Source: Ignavibacteriales bacterium (GTDB lineage: Bacteria; Bacteroidota; Ignavibacteria; Ignavibacteriales; Ignavibacteriaceae). From it: a stretch of DNA of 64,000 nt. The position numbers and the translations under genes were made by a program. Shown in pieces: positions 34,655-44,106 of this stretch. Numbering within the stretch: position 1 is the first letter of the stretch; each line of letters starts with the position of its first letter. Below the pieces are notes generated by a model. The model was not told where the DNA came from. It did not search any database and worked only from the letters and a program-made list of their open reading frames with translations. The stretch covers positions 1-64,000 of the forward strand of contig JAGUYG010000004.1 of assembly GCA_020061465.1 (NCBI GenBank), given 5' to 3'.

Positions 34655-34980
34655 AGGGCTATCCCTAGATCCCTTTGGGAAAGCCCCTCTGTGTTTTGGG
34701 GATTTGTTGATCCGTTCGCTTTCCAAAGGAATCCCTTTGGGAGAAGCGAACGGTAAGTGAGGATCTGTAAGAATTTTACTTCATCACTTGCCGTCGGTTT
34801 TAACAAACGGAATTAAAACTTTAAACACTTTTTGGGACTTTAGCGCCTTTAAAAGAATTATTTAGGGTTATCCGAAGATTCCGCTGTGAAAGCCCATTTA
34901 TGTTTTGAGTTTTTTATTCCGTTCGCTTTCCATAGGAATCTTCGGGAGAAGCGAACTATAAGTGAGTTAACTAAAATAAT
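34655..34980. repeat. Two tandem copies of a ~115-bp hairpin repeat
   Basis: Copy 1 (about 34655-34775) and copy 2 (about 34863-34980) share AGGG(C/T)TATCC, GAAAGCCC, TGT(G/-)TTTT, then CCGTTCGCTTTCCA(A/T)AGGAAT, GGGAGAAGCGAAC and AAGTGAG. The arms CCGTTCGCTT / AAGCGAACGG form a stem in copy 1; the pairing is shorter in copy 2. Confidence 0.55.
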
Positions 34981-35096
34981 TTTTTTCACTTACCTTCAGC
35001 TTGAGGCATATAAAAGGTATTGTTTTTATTTTTCATTATAATGACATTTGAGCTATATCATTAGCAGTTATAGTCAAATAAAAATATGATTAAAGA

Positions 35097-35615
35097 ATGA
35101 CATCCAAAAAATTTCTAAATGCTTTAGCAAATGGTAATGTTGATGTGATTAAAGAATTTCTCGACATTCTTTCTAAGCCGAATATCTCTTATTGTGTGAT
35201 AAGAGGACTTGCAGTAAATGCTTATGCAGAGCCTGTAGTCAGCATGGACTTGGATTGAGTTCTGACATTAGCAGATACAGAAAAATTAATTAAAGAAACA
35301 GCACAGAAATTCAAAATGGAAATACTTCCTAATAGTATTAATCTAACCCATCCTCAATCTAACTTGCGAATTCAACTACAGACTGATACAAGATATCAAC
35401 AGTTTATTGCAAATGCTGTTGATAAGCAAGTTTTGGGTTATGATATGAAGGCTGCTAAACTGGAAGATGTACTTCAAGAAAAATTGTGGGCATATCAGGA
35501 TCAAGAAAGACGAAAGAGTAAACGTCAGAAAGACCTTGCAGATATTATGCGGCTTGTTGAAACTCATTCACATCTCTATGATTTACTGCTGCACGAAGTT
35601 AAAGAAATGTTTTAG
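35097..35615 (+). pseudogene. Nucleotidyltransferase-like gene with in-frame TGA
   Basis: The frame from ATG at 35097 gives MTSKKFLNALANGNVDVIKE, then YCVIRGLAVNAYAEPVVSMD, LD, TGA (35256-35258, codon 54), VLTLADTEKLI and on to a normal stop at 35615 (172 codons). The RGLAVNAY...DLD motif is that of nucleotidyltransferase-fold proteins allied to AbiEii-type toxins, where a hydrophobic residue follows the catalytic DLD. A single base change explains the TGA. The later part (from 35316) is still open and could be made alone, but lacks the active site. Confidence 0.75.
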
Positions 35616-35684
35616 AATAAATTCTACGAATGGATTTCTTATTTGCTTAGCCAATGAATCGGATAATAAAATGAGGTATTCGAA

Positions 35685-36098
35685 ATGAAAAGAGTAACAT
35701 CTCTCGGCGGAATATTTTTTAAGTGCAAAGACCCGGATAAGGTAAAAGAATGGTATTCAAAACATTTCGGATTTAATACGGATGAATATGGGACTACATT
35801 TGAGTGGCGGCAGTCTGGTGATCAAACAAAAAAAGGATTTACGGTATGGAGTCCGTTTAACGATGCCACAAAATATTTTGAGCCGTCGGAAAAAGAGTTT
35901 ATGATAAATTATCGTGTTGAAAATCTTGAGCAGCTTGTTGAAGAATTAAAAAAAGAAGGTGTTACGATAGTGGATGAAATAGAGGTTTATGATTACGGAA
36001 AGTTTGTTCATATCATTGACATCGAAGGAAACAAAATTGAATTATGGCAGCCTAACGATGTTGAATATGAAAAGATAATCGGTGCAAAAGTGAAATAA
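35685..36098 (+). CDS. VOC-superfamily (glyoxalase/bleomycin-resistance fold) protein
   Basis: 137 aa. It has the paired beta-alpha-beta-beta-beta modules of the vicinal oxygen chelate fold: TSLGGIFFKCKDPDKVKEWY at the start and VHIIDIEGNKIELWQP at the end, the latter giving the usual metal-ligand glutamate. Such proteins bind or act on small metabolites with a divalent metal. No substrate can be inferred. It stands 33 bases before a membrane protein gene on the same strand and may be co-transcribed. Confidence 0.86.
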   Translation: MKRVTSLGGIFFKCKDPDKVKEWYSKHFGFNTDEYGTTFEWRQSGDQTKKGFTVWSPFNDATKYFEPSEKEFMINYRVENLEQLVEELKKEGVTIVDEIEVYDYGKFVHIIDIEGNKIELWQPNDVEYEKIIGAKVK

Positions 36099-36131
36099 CA
36101 AAATGTTTTATTTTTTTAGAAGGAAAAAAGA

Positions 36132-36500
36132 ATGGCAAAACTATCTATTACTTTTGGTGCGATATTAATTTTATTGGGGTTAATAAGTTATTTCGGAATC
36201 AGCAGCGAGAGTATAACTGCATTGATACCGGCTTTTCTCGGCGTTCCTGTGCTGATACTTGGCATTGCCGCTCTCAATGAAAAGTACTTAAAACATTCCA
36301 TGCACGCCGCAACTGTTTTAATGCTGCTCGGGTTTTTGGGGACATCAGTACGTGTGCTGCCGGTAATTTTCAGCGGTGATGAGATAAAAAATCCGGATGC
36401 GGTAAAAGTTCAGCTTATAATGGCATTAATATGTTTGGTATTCTTACTACTTGCTGTTAGATCATTTATTGATGCAAGGAGAACAAGAGAAGATAGGTAG
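36132..36500 (+). CDS. Small four-helix membrane protein
   Basis: 122 aa with four hydrophobic segments (about 4-25, 30-48, 58-78, 92-112) and a basic C-terminus (RSFIDARRTREDR) that should face the cytoplasm. AGAAGGAA lies just upstream of the ATG. Function unknown; proteins of this size and topology are common and uncharacterised in Bacteroidota. Confidence 0.8.
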   Translation: MAKLSITFGAILILLGLISYFGISSESITALIPAFLGVPVLILGIAALNEKYLKHSMHAATVLMLLGFLGTSVRVLPVIFSGDEIKNPDAVKVQLIMALICLVFLLLAVRSFIDARRTREDR

Positions 36501-36534
36501 TTTGATTAATTAGAAGCATAAATAAAAGGACTAC

Positions 36535-37869
36535 ATGCTAAGAAATAAAATTATCTTATTAATTCTTTCATGCTTAATATTTTTATCTTGCGGGAAAGAA
36601 GAAAAACCGGCAGCGAATAAAGAATTGGAAATTAAAATGAATTCAATCGCAGAAGCTTACGTAAAATTAATTTTAGGCATAGGGCAGTATGATCCGGATT
36701 ATGTTGATGCTTATTATGGTCCTGAGGAATGGAAAAAAGAGATCGCTTCAAAATTTAAAAGCGATTCATTATCACTTGATTACTTAAACGCAGAAGCTAA
36801 TAATCTATTAGATGAGCTTGAATTGTTAAGCTCTTTCAAAGCGAATGAAATTGAAACTTTACGATACAGATATTTATACAAACAATTATTAGCAGCTAAA
36901 ACAAAAATATTCATGCTTTCCGGCGGAACGCTAAGTTTCGACGAAGAAGCAAAATCACTTTATGATGCCGAAGTTCCGGTTCACAGCGAAGAGTATTTTC
37001 AAACAATTCTAAATGAATTGAATAATCTGCTGCCCGGAAATGGAACGCTTGCCGAAAGATTGGAAGATTTTAAAAAGGAATTTATAATTCCGAAAGAAAA
37101 AATCGATACGGTATTCATGGCAGCAATTGCTGAATGCCGCAAGAAAACACTTCAGCATATTGCTTTACCAAAAGGTGAAAGTTTTACGGTTGAATACGTA
37201 ACGGGTGAACCATGGGGCGCTTATAATTGGTATAAGGGTAACAGTTACAGCTTAATTCAGGTGAACACCGATTTGCCAATTTATATAGACCGCGCTGTTG
37301 ATTTAGCTGCACACGAAGGGTATCCCGGTCATCATGTTTACAATGCGCTTCTCGAAAAGAATTTAATGAAAGAGAGAGGATGGATAGAATTTTCAATATA
37401 TGCTCTCTTTAGTCCGCAATCGCTTATTGCAGAAGGGACGGCTAATTACGGAATCGAAATGGCATTCCCGGGAGAATCAAGAATTAAATTTGAAAAAGAA
37501 GTTCTCTTTCCGTTAGCAGGATTGAATCCCCAAAAAGCCGATAAGTATTATGAAGTTCTTAAGCTTACTTCTAAATTAAACTATGCAGGAAACGAAGCTG
37601 CAAGGAATTATCTTGACGGTAAGTGGAATAAAGAAGAAACTCTCAACTGGCTGATTAAATATTCGCTGATGACAAAAGAGCGGGCGGAAAGATATTTAAA
37701 ATTCATCGAAAAGTACCGAAGCTATGTCATTAATTATAATTTAGGTAAAGATATTGTTGCTGCTTACATAGAACGAAGCAGCGGCACAGTGAAGAACGTT
37801 GAAAGAAGATGGAAATTGTTTGAGAAACTCTTATCTACTCCGCAAACACCTTCGGGTTTGAAGAAATGA
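36535..37869 (+). CDS. DUF885 lipoprotein (putative metallopeptidase)
   Basis: 444 aa with a lipoprotein signal (LILSCLIFLSCGK, C19). The DUF885 core motif is present as DLAAHEGYPGHHVYNALLEK (H260, E261, H265, H266), a zinc-peptidase-like HExxxGHH arrangement, followed by a downstream IAEGTANYGIEMAF that supplies the third ligand. It should be anchored on the periplasmic side of a membrane. Family members are thought to be peptidases, but activity is rarely shown. It is 34 bases after the membrane protein gene on the same strand. Confidence 0.87.
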   Translation: MLRNKIILLILSCLIFLSCGKEEKPAANKELEIKMNSIAEAYVKLILGIGQYDPDYVDAYYGPEEWKKEIASKFKSDSLSLDYLNAEANNLLDELELLSSFKANEIETLRYRYLYKQLLAAKTKIFMLSGGTLSFDEEAKSLYDAEVPVHSEEYFQTILNELNNLLPGNGTLAERLEDFKKEFIIPKEKIDTVFMAAIAECRKKTLQHIALPKGESFTVEYVTGEPWGAYNWYKGNSYSLIQVNTDLPIYIDRAVDLAAHEGYPGHHVYNALLEKNLMKERGWIEFSIYALFSPQSLIAEGTANYGIEMAFPGESRIKFEKEVLFPLAGLNPQKADKYYEVLKLTSKLNYAGNEAARNYLDGKWNKEETLNWLIKYSLMTKERAERYLKFIEKYRSYVINYNLGKDIVAAYIERSSGTVKNVERRWKLFEKLLSTPQTPSGLKK

Positions 37870-38078
37870 AAGCTAATTTGGAAAATCAAGAACGATTTAT
37901 TATTAAACGAGAAGAAATTTAGACCTAATCTCCAGAGGATCCGGTGGTAAAGATTTCTCAGTCGCTCCGCTCCTTCGAAATGACAATTCTGAGTTTTTAC
38001 ACAACCTCGATTATTCTGATTACATAGTCTCGATCCCATGGGTGGATTCTTAAGTATTGTTAGAAAACAAATTGAATT

Positions 38079-38702
38079 TCACCAGTTGCCTGGTTTATAA
38101 ATATTTGTGTGGGGAATCGGATTAGGCATTTGGGAAGTTTTTAATATTCCATGTCTGATTCTTTTGATAAAATCTGCATGTTTCATAAGCTCCTTTGATG
38201 GATGACCTTTTCCTGGTATAATTAAACCAAGCAATTTATTTGAGTGATGCTCCTTAACAAGTTTCATCGACTCAGCTATATCGCTGTCATTCGAAACAAC
38301 AACTCCGCAGTCGTAGTTATTCAACCAGGCATCGTTAAGGAGATGTACTGCGATGTTTACATCGGAACCTTTTTCCTCAGTCCTTATTATTTTTACAGCC
38401 CGCCTATTTTCGGAGGGATCGGCTAATGGGGCATAAACTTCATGTGTTAAAAAATGTCCATAAAATATTTTAATCTCAGGAGTAATTGATTTCAGTGCTC
38501 TCAGATATGTTTGTTGTTTTATCGGTTTTTGAGAGTTGTATTTCCCCGAAACTAGCGCAGTAAAATATTTAATTTCTATAGCTTGATTATTTGGTGAAAG
38601 CAGTTTTTGGAAAAGTGATTTCAAATCAAGCCATTTATAAGGTGTGTTTTTTACGGCACGGTAATAAAAATTAAATCCATCTATATAGATAATAGTACGC
38701 AT
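38079..38702 (-). CDS. NYN-domain (LabA/DUF88-type) PIN-like nuclease
   Basis: 207 aa from the ATG at 38702, where the conserved MRTIIYIDGFNFYYRAVK begins; the open frame to 38822 is not conserved in type. Acidic residues of the NYN/PIN-like active site are visible: D8 (IDGFN), the region EEKGSDVNIAVHLLND, and GVVVSNDSDIAESMK. It probably cuts structured or aberrant RNA. It stands alone. A perfect hairpin AGAGTCACCGAAGTGACTCT lies at 38731-38750 just upstream of its start and could influence expression. Confidence 0.87.
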   Translation of the reverse strand: MRTIIYIDGFNFYYRAVKNTPYKWLDLKSLFQKLLSPNNQAIEIKYFTALVSGKYNSQKPIKQQTYLRALKSITPEIKIFYGHFLTHEVYAPLADPSENRRAVKIIRTEEKGSDVNIAVHLLNDAWLNNYDCGVVVSNDSDIAESMKLVKEHHSNKLLGLIIPGKGHPSKELMKHADFIKRIRHGILKTSQMPNPIPHTNIYKPGNW

Positions 38703-38730
38703 TAATTCCAAATTTAGATTTAAAAAAGCA

Positions 38731-38750
38731 AGAGTCACCGAAGTGACTCT
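38731..38750. promoter_or_regulatory. 20-bp perfect palindrome upstream of the NYN gene
   Basis: AGAGTCAC-CGAA-GTGACTCT, 29 bases upstream of the start codon. It could be an operator or a 5' UTR hairpin, or only another dispersed hairpin repeat; the sequence does not decide. Confidence 0.4.
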
Positions 38751-38949
38751 GCGCCCTTGATCGAAACCGAAGGGGTGGTTAATAACCTTTGTAAATATAT
38801 ATTTTATGCAAAAGATAAGCAACCAAAATTTTCATCTCTGTTATTAACAGAATAGTAAATCTACATGAGTTACTGATATTAATTTTAATCTTTTTCTAAC
38901 GTATTAATCGGCATATCAGCTTCAATGCTTTTCGGAGAAAATACTCACT

Positions 38950-39978
38950 CTATTTAAAGAGGCTTTTTAAAAGCCCATGCTTTATCAATTCAAATACAGA
39001 TTTATCTATAATTATCTCATCAAAAATTTCTCTTATTACCCTCTCATTTATTCTTTCGAAATCTTTTTCAAGCGGAGTGATTATTACACCGCCCAAATCT
39101 ACCGCAGCCGCACTAATTAAATAATGTTTTTCTTCTTCAGCAAAATAGTGTGATGACCTGTGCTTCTTTCTCGGAAACAAAAGCACTCTCCAGCCAAATT
39201 CATCTTCATAAAAAGCTAAAATGTTCATCATCGGCTCTTCGCCTTCTTCATAATAAGAAAGCAAAATATTATACAGTAAATTAAAACTCGAAACAATAAG
39301 ATTAGATTCATTCGATTCGAAAGAAAAAAAGCGGCGTAAACCGTCATCAATTGCCTCTATGATCAATTTGTCTGACTCAAACAATGTATTTCCGTATTCG
39401 TTTTTTATGCTATGAAAATCATTATCAATAGGCATGAAATATTTTGAGCCTGCCTGGAAATGTAAGTGGTCCGGTGCCGAAGCGCCGCACTTTGGACCAT
39501 TATAAAAAACAGTAAAATGCTTTGATGTTTCTCTGCTTAGAGAAAGAAGTACATCAAACGATTCTTTTATAGTTTGTGCCTTATGTTCAACATGGGGTAT
39601 GGTAAGATGCCGCGGAAATATTGGAAACGGATTACAGAGAATCAAATAATCGTCCTTGTAATTTATTGCTCTTTGTTCCGGCGGAAGATTTGGTATGCAT
39701 AAAAAACATTTTCTTTCGTTAATGGATTTAGGATCAACTTTAGCTGAGCTTGAAACAATTCTGCCGGGATTAAATTGAACTTTTATTTTGTAACCATCAA
39801 AATAAAATTCTTTTGTTTGAACGCTTGAAAGCGATGCGTAACCTTCAATCAACTGCGTCCACGTTTGATTCTGCTGCTCAAATAATTTAAGCGAGGCGGT
39901 TCCGTAATCGCCTTGTGCAACTAATTCGGCAATCTCCCCGTTATTTAGAATAAAATCATTCGGCAATTTCAATCTCAA
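38950..39978 (-). CDS. DUF4922 / HIT-superfamily phosphorylase-like protein
   Basis: 342 aa. It has the HIT-type active-site motif DHLHFQAG preceded by GPKCGASAP, and upstream CFLCIPNLPPEQ with paired cysteines, as in the GalT/Apa1/VTC2 branch that transfers or removes nucleoside monophosphates from sugar phosphates. DUF4922 proteins in Bacteroidota often sit beside a glycosyltransferase gene, as here: the GT2 gene ends 31 bases upstream on the same strand. The two may act on the same sugar nucleotide. The exact reaction is unknown. Confidence 0.85.
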   Translation of the reverse strand: MRLKLPNDFILNNGEIAELVAQGDYGTASLKLFEQQNQTWTQLIEGYASLSSVQTKEFYFDGYKIKVQFNPGRIVSSSAKVDPKSINERKCFLCIPNLPPEQRAINYKDDYLILCNPFPIFPRHLTIPHVEHKAQTIKESFDVLLSLSRETSKHFTVFYNGPKCGASAPDHLHFQAGSKYFMPIDNDFHSIKNEYGNTLFESDKLIIEAIDDGLRRFFSFESNESNLIVSSFNLLYNILLSYYEEGEEPMMNILAFYEDEFGWRVLLFPRKKHRSSHYFAEEEKHYLISAAAVDLGGVIITPLEKDFERINERVIREIFDEIIIDKSVFELIKHGLLKSLFK

Positions 39979-40009
39979 ATTTTTGTTGTTAATGAAAGCA
40001 GCAGGAGAA

Positions 40010-41488
40010 TTACTTTTTCATTGCATTAAATCTTTGACGGGCTAAAACTTCAAAGCTTCTTATCCTGTCCTTATAGAAATTGTTCGCATTTAGTCTTTCG
40101 ACCGACAATGCTGCATCCGAATTACCTTCCCATCTTCTGCACATATAAATCGGCTCATAAATTCTTCCGATTTGATATCTTCTTGAAATTGCCAGCCCTA
40201 GAGCATAGTCTTCTCCATAGCTTACATTTGGAATCTTAATTTCGCGTAGAACAGGAGTATAAAAAGCACGCGGTGCACCTAATCCATTAATTCTTAGTGC
40301 ATTGTTTCTTCCATTTTCCGGCGTCCATTCTTGATGGTCAATTAGTCCCGGGGGAATTTCAATTAAATTCACATCGGTCAAAGTATAAGAACCTACTACC
40401 ATTGCGCATTTTTCTTTTTTGAATACGTCAACAATTTTATGAAGTGTGCTCTCATTTGGATAGACGTCATCGCTGTCAAGCTGTACGGCATATTTGCCGC
40501 AGTATTTGCTGTGCGCACCTTCATTCCAGCAGCCGCCTATGCCAAGGTCTTTCCTTTCGGGAATTATGTGAACAACTCGCTTATCTTTTTCAGCAAATGA
40601 TTTGATTACTTCGGTAGTGCCGTCATTCGAATAATTGTCAACCACAATAAGATTAAAAGGAAAATTTGTTTTTTGCTTTAGCACCGAAGCAATTGCATCA
40701 CCTATTGTTCTAACGCGGTTTTTAACAGGTATTATAACAGATGCTTCAAATTCGAATTGAACGTCTGTGTCATTTACTTCTTCAAATTGCGGCTCTAAAT
40801 ATGTACCAATTTTTTTTAGGTGTTCGGTTACAGCTTTTTCCATTTCAATTTGAACGTTACGATTCTTCGGATTTACATAATCGAATAATTTCTCGCCTGA
40901 TTTGCGCGTATCAACCTCAACAGTGGAATAAAGATATTCGGGAATTCTAATTAAAGAATAGCTTCTTGAAATTGATAAACGTAAATCGTAAAGACCTGCA
41001 AAATCATAATTCGTCTGCAAATTTTTCACATAGTCCATTATGGCATCTGTTCTGATAAGAAGAAGTGGACCGAAATCAAAATCATCCCGCAAGCTTCCTA
41101 CTTGATAATCAATTACGGGGTGTGCTGAGCGCAGGTTGTTCTTTATTTCATAATAATCGGAATAAACCAAACCGGCTGAACAATCCTGTGCAACTGAAAC
41201 AAATCTCTCTAATGCAAACTGTCCGAATTCAACCAAAGTTTCTTGTGTTAGAAATAGAATGAATTTGGTTACCGAGTGATTATTTAAGGATTTAATTGTA
41301 TTGGTAGAAAAAAGAGAATCAATTTTAATTACCTCACAATTATCAATTTTTGTTTTGACCTCTTTTTGTGTCAACAAATAAACTTTTTCAACCAATCCGG
41401 TTTTAATCAATTCATTTATGGTTTTTTGTGTATAATCATTACCACTGAAAGGTAAAAATGCGGTTATCATAGCTGGTATCCCACTCAT
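40010..41488 (-). CDS. Family 2 glycosyltransferase
   Basis: 492 aa. The GT-A domain lies in the second half: [34 protein letters not shown] and the DxD-like LDSDDVYP, with later GAPRAFYTP and [14 protein letters not shown] as acceptor site. The first 240 residues look like a second, degenerate nucleotide-binding half (LTQEVKTKID region, [10 protein letters not shown]). Paired with the DUF4922 gene downstream, this is a recurrent gene pair. A possible alternative start is the ATG at 41470. Acceptor unknown. Confidence 0.87.
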   Translation of the reverse strand: MSGIPAMITAFLPFSGNDYTQKTINELIKTGLVEKVYLLTQKEVKTKIDNCEVIKIDSLFSTNTIKSLNNHSVTKFILFLTQETLVEFGQFALERFVSVAQDCSAGLVYSDYYEIKNNLRSAHPVIDYQVGSLRDDFDFGPLLLIRTDAIMDYVKNLQTNYDFAGLYDLRLSISRSYSLIRIPEYLYSTVEVDTRKSGEKLFDYVNPKNRNVQIEMEKAVTEHLKKIGTYLEPQFEEVNDTDVQFEFEASVIIPVKNRVRTIGDAIASVLKQKTNFPFNLIVVDNYSNDGTTEVIKSFAEKDKRVVHIIPERKDLGIGGCWNEGAHSKYCGKYAVQLDSDDVYPNESTLHKIVDVFKKEKCAMVVGSYTLTDVNLIEIPPGLIDHQEWTPENGRNNALRINGLGAPRAFYTPVLREIKIPNVSYGEDYALGLAISRRYQIGRIYEPIYMCRRWEGNSDAALSVERLNANNFYKDRIRSFEVLARQRFNAMKK

Positions 41489-41529
41489 TTATTTTGAAAA
41501 GAACTTTTGTAAAATTACTTATAATGAAA

Positions 41530-41550
41530 AGAAGATTCAAAGAATCTTAT
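41530..41550 (-). terminator. Possible terminator of the TonB receptor gene
   Basis: AAGATTC-AAA-GAATCTT hairpin at 41532-41548; on the minus strand it is followed by CTTTTCATT, a modest T-rich tail. It lies 14 bases after the receptor stop. Weak evidence. Confidence 0.4.
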
Positions 41551-41561
41551 TTTGCCTTGAA

Positions 41562-43547
41562 TTAATATTTTAGTGTAATTCCGGCTTTAAATGCCCGTCC
41601 TTCTGAGGGAATTCCCCACTGCGAATAATGAAGACGATCAAATAAATTATTAACGCGAAAAAATACTTCGGTTTCAAACGTTTCGTAAAATTTAATTATA
41701 TAAGCTACCCGCAGGTTTATAAGAAAATAATCCGGCAGCCTTTGGAAGAATAGGTTTCCTTCGCGAAGCCCAAATTCTTTCATCAAGCTTTGAAATTCTA
41801 AAAGTGTTTCAATACCACTAAAAGGCTCTATATTAATTTGAGCAAACGAAATTACCTGAGGCTTATATTCAAGTGTATCATTGAATGAATTGTTTTCATC
41901 TTTCCCTTTAGCACTCAGATAAGATAGATGAAAGTATATTGACGTAATTTTATTCAGGATAAAATGCGATGAGAATTCAGCGCCGAACATTCTAATAGAT
42001 TCTTTATTTATACGCATAAATTGGCGTTCGGGCAATGTCTCGCGTGTAATGCCTTCTTTTAAATATGAAACGAAAAGTGTTAAGTCTGCTTTTCCCTGCT
42101 TAAACATCTTGTCAATTCCGGCTTCAACTGAATAAGCTGCTTCGGCACGTAAAGCGGGATTTGGCACAAATCTTCCCAATGCACCCGAATAGGCTTCACG
42201 CAATGTGGGAAATCTTGTTTTCTTACCCAAAGAGAAATGCAGCGAAGTGTTTCTATCGAATGAATAAACAAATCCCGTCATTAAATTGAAATCGGAAATA
42301 CTGCCTCCTGCAGTATAAATTCCGGTCTTCGGTGTTTCAGAAACATCATAGCTGATGCCGGAGGTGAATGTTAACTTTTCGAAAAAATGCTCATACTCTG
42401 CTGCAGCACTAATCACATTTTGGGCATAAAGAACTTCAGCATAATCGGCTGATTTTATTCTTTCCTCATGAGTTGTTGAGTAACCGGTAAGTGCCGCTTT
42501 TATCAATGAATTATTATTAAGCAATAATGTTAATGCGATCTTTCCATTGATTATAAAATCTTTACCTATTTCTGTGTCATCTATTGCAGTAAAATAAATA
42601 TCGTTATACTGATCTATTTTGCTTTTTAAATTTGTAAGTAAAAAGGCAAAATCAATTTTGGGATTGACACCGTTAAATGAGTAATCCCCGGTAACGGATG
42701 CGGTAAAAAGTTTCCATTCAGGGTATCGCCAGTATCTGGGATTTGTAACGTACATTTCCGGAGCAACACCTTTTTCGGTATTAATGTATAGAGCAGAAAA
42801 ACCGAGTCCCCCTTCTCTTGAAAAATTATAATTAAACTTTCCAAAAAAATTAAATAATTTTTTATCGGTATTTATTAAAGTTTTATCTGCACTATATAAA
42901 CCGGCATCAAGAGAGGCTGGTAATGAAATACCATCCTTCTGGTCATAAGACGAAGCGAGAAAAAAATTAATCTGCTCGGTACCATCGTAATATAAAACGG
43001 AATAGTTTTGAAGATTTTTATTTCCAATTGAAAATGAAAGTTTGATTTTTCTTCGTGCATAGGAATAGTTTTCAGAGTTCAAATTAATTACTCCGGAAAT
43101 TGCATTAGCACCGAGAAGAACAGAAGCAATTCCTTTCACTGCCGTAATTTCTCCGATTGTATTTGAAGGAATTAAACTGAGGTCAATTCTATTATCCCAA
43201 GGAATATTGAGTGGAAGTCCGTCTAAAAGAATTGACACCTGCCTTTCACCTGCACCCCGCATATAAAAATTGCTTTCACCGCGGGAATTGGTTTGCACTT
43301 TTACTGATGGAATTAATTTGCCAAGGTCGCTTACGGTGACAGGGTCGGAACTTTTAATCTCTTTTAAACTTATATGATTAACAACTTTAGCTTCAACTTC
43401 CTTGCCCCCCTTAATGGTTATTTGGTCAAGACGATATGTTTTTATTGAATCTTCCTGGCAGAATACAACCCGAGAGAAAATGAAGAAAGTAAGAAGAGTA
43501 ATTTTCAATTTAATTGCTGTTAAATGAGTTAAGAATCTTATCTCCAA
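41562..43547 (-). CDS. TonB-dependent outer-membrane receptor
   Basis: 661 aa, or about 648 if translation begins at the inner TTG at 43508, which directly precedes the signal peptide (KITLLTFFIFSRVVFCQ). Residues 35-165 form the plug (ITIKGGKEVEAKVVNHISLK, KLIPSVKVQTNSRGESNFYM, ILLDGLPLN, VLLGANAISGVINLNS). The rest is a 22-strand barrel with aromatic termini, ending in the typical F-rich strand (GRAFKAGITLKY). It should import a siderophore, vitamin or oligomer using TonB energy. No transporter partner or riboswitch is visible beside it, so the ligand is open. Both candidate starts are TTG. Confidence 0.9.
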   Translation of the reverse strand: MEIRFLTHLTAIKLKITLLTFFIFSRVVFCQEDSIKTYRLDQITIKGGKEVEAKVVNHISLKEIKSSDPVTVSDLGKLIPSVKVQTNSRGESNFYMRGAGERQVSILLDGLPLNIPWDNRIDLSLIPSNTIGEITAVKGIASVLLGANAISGVINLNSENYSYARRKIKLSFSIGNKNLQNYSVLYYDGTEQINFFLASSYDQKDGISLPASLDAGLYSADKTLINTDKKLFNFFGKFNYNFSREGGLGFSALYINTEKGVAPEMYVTNPRYWRYPEWKLFTASVTGDYSFNGVNPKIDFAFLLTNLKSKIDQYNDIYFTAIDDTEIGKDFIINGKIALTLLLNNNSLIKAALTGYSTTHEERIKSADYAEVLYAQNVISAAAEYEHFFEKLTFTSGISYDVSETPKTGIYTAGGSISDFNLMTGFVYSFDRNTSLHFSLGKKTRFPTLREAYSGALGRFVPNPALRAEAAYSVEAGIDKMFKQGKADLTLFVSYLKEGITRETLPERQFMRINKESIRMFGAEFSSHFILNKITSIYFHLSYLSAKGKDENNSFNDTLEYKPQVISFAQINIEPFSGIETLLEFQSLMKEFGLREGNLFFQRLPDYFLINLRVAYIIKFYETFETEVFFRVNNLFDRLHYSQWGIPSEGRAFKAGITLKY

Positions 43548-43661
43548 TTAAAAACAAATTGTTTATTTAATAAATGCAGAAACGCAAATGGCATTATTTT
43601 TTACAAAACGAGATACTTTTAGATTTGTTAAATTTTTACAACAATAAGCCGGGCTGTATCA

Positions 43662-44099
43662 CTATTCGCCAAGCTTAAATCTTATCCTAAGCACACCGTC
43701 TTCGTAGCTTGTGGAAATAATTTTAAATGATCCGATCTCTTTTGATGAATTAACATGAAGCCCGCTGCAAGGGCAAGCATCGTAATTACCTATTTTAATA
43801 ATTCTAATAGTATCGCCGGCATCTTCCGGCAGCCGCTCCAGTACAAAAAATTTTTCGGCTTCTTCTTTGCTAAGATATTCTTCATGCACACTTAAATCTG
43901 ATTGAATAATTTCATTCACTTTATTTTCGATTGCTTTTATTTCATCATCGGTTAAATTTCTATCGAACCAATAATCGCATTTGGATTTCTTCTTTTCAAT
44001 GTGCGCGCTGAATGAACGTCCTCTGTTGAACATCCTTACCATTGTTTGATTAAGAATATGCTCAGCCGAGTGCATGCGGGGATCATATTGTTTGCTCAT
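43662..44099 (-). CDS. AlaX-type trans-editing protein
   Basis: 145 aa, homologous to the editing domain of alanyl/threonyl-tRNA synthetases without a catalytic half. The metal site is complete: HSAEH (H10, H14) and CSGLH (C111, H115). It should deacylate mischarged tRNA, most likely Ser-tRNA-Ala or a related species, in trans. It ends 7 bases from the next gene's range and is close to the nitroreductase gene on the same strand, with which it is probably co-transcribed. Intact and of family length for the short AlaX class. Confidence 0.87.
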   Translation of the reverse strand: MSKQYDPRMHSAEHILNQTMVRMFNRGRSFSAHIEKKKSKCDYWFDRNLTDDEIKAIENKVNEIIQSDLSVHEEYLSKEEAEKFFVLERLPEDAGDTIRIIKIGNYDACPCSGLHVNSSKEIGSFKIISTSYEDGVLRIRFKLGE

Positions 44100-44106
44100 T
44101 GCATCA

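Larger units (their letters stand above)
34093..35096. other. Gap with toxin-antitoxin gene remnants and tandem hairpin repeats
   Basis: Holds a nucleotidyltransferase pseudogene and HEPN start (34183-34533) and two tandem copies of a ~115-bp hairpin unit (about 34655-34775 and 34863-34980). Each unit has GTTCGCTT / AAGCGAAC arms (34713-34721 with 34744-34752; second near 34921-34955). ACCGTC..GCTTTAGCTGACGG (34564-34583) resembles the hairpin at 60214-60235. Nothing else is coding. Confidence 0.65.

Noticed and set aside
10851-35258. Alternative genetic code (stop codons read as amino acids)
   Set aside because: Both TAA and TGA interrupt genes here, but many intact genes end normally at TAA, TGA and TAG; interruptions are confined to toxin-type genes.
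43548-43661. Cobalamin or other riboswitch before the TonB receptor
   Set aside because: Only 114 bases separate it from the upstream gene and no conserved riboswitch core was visible.
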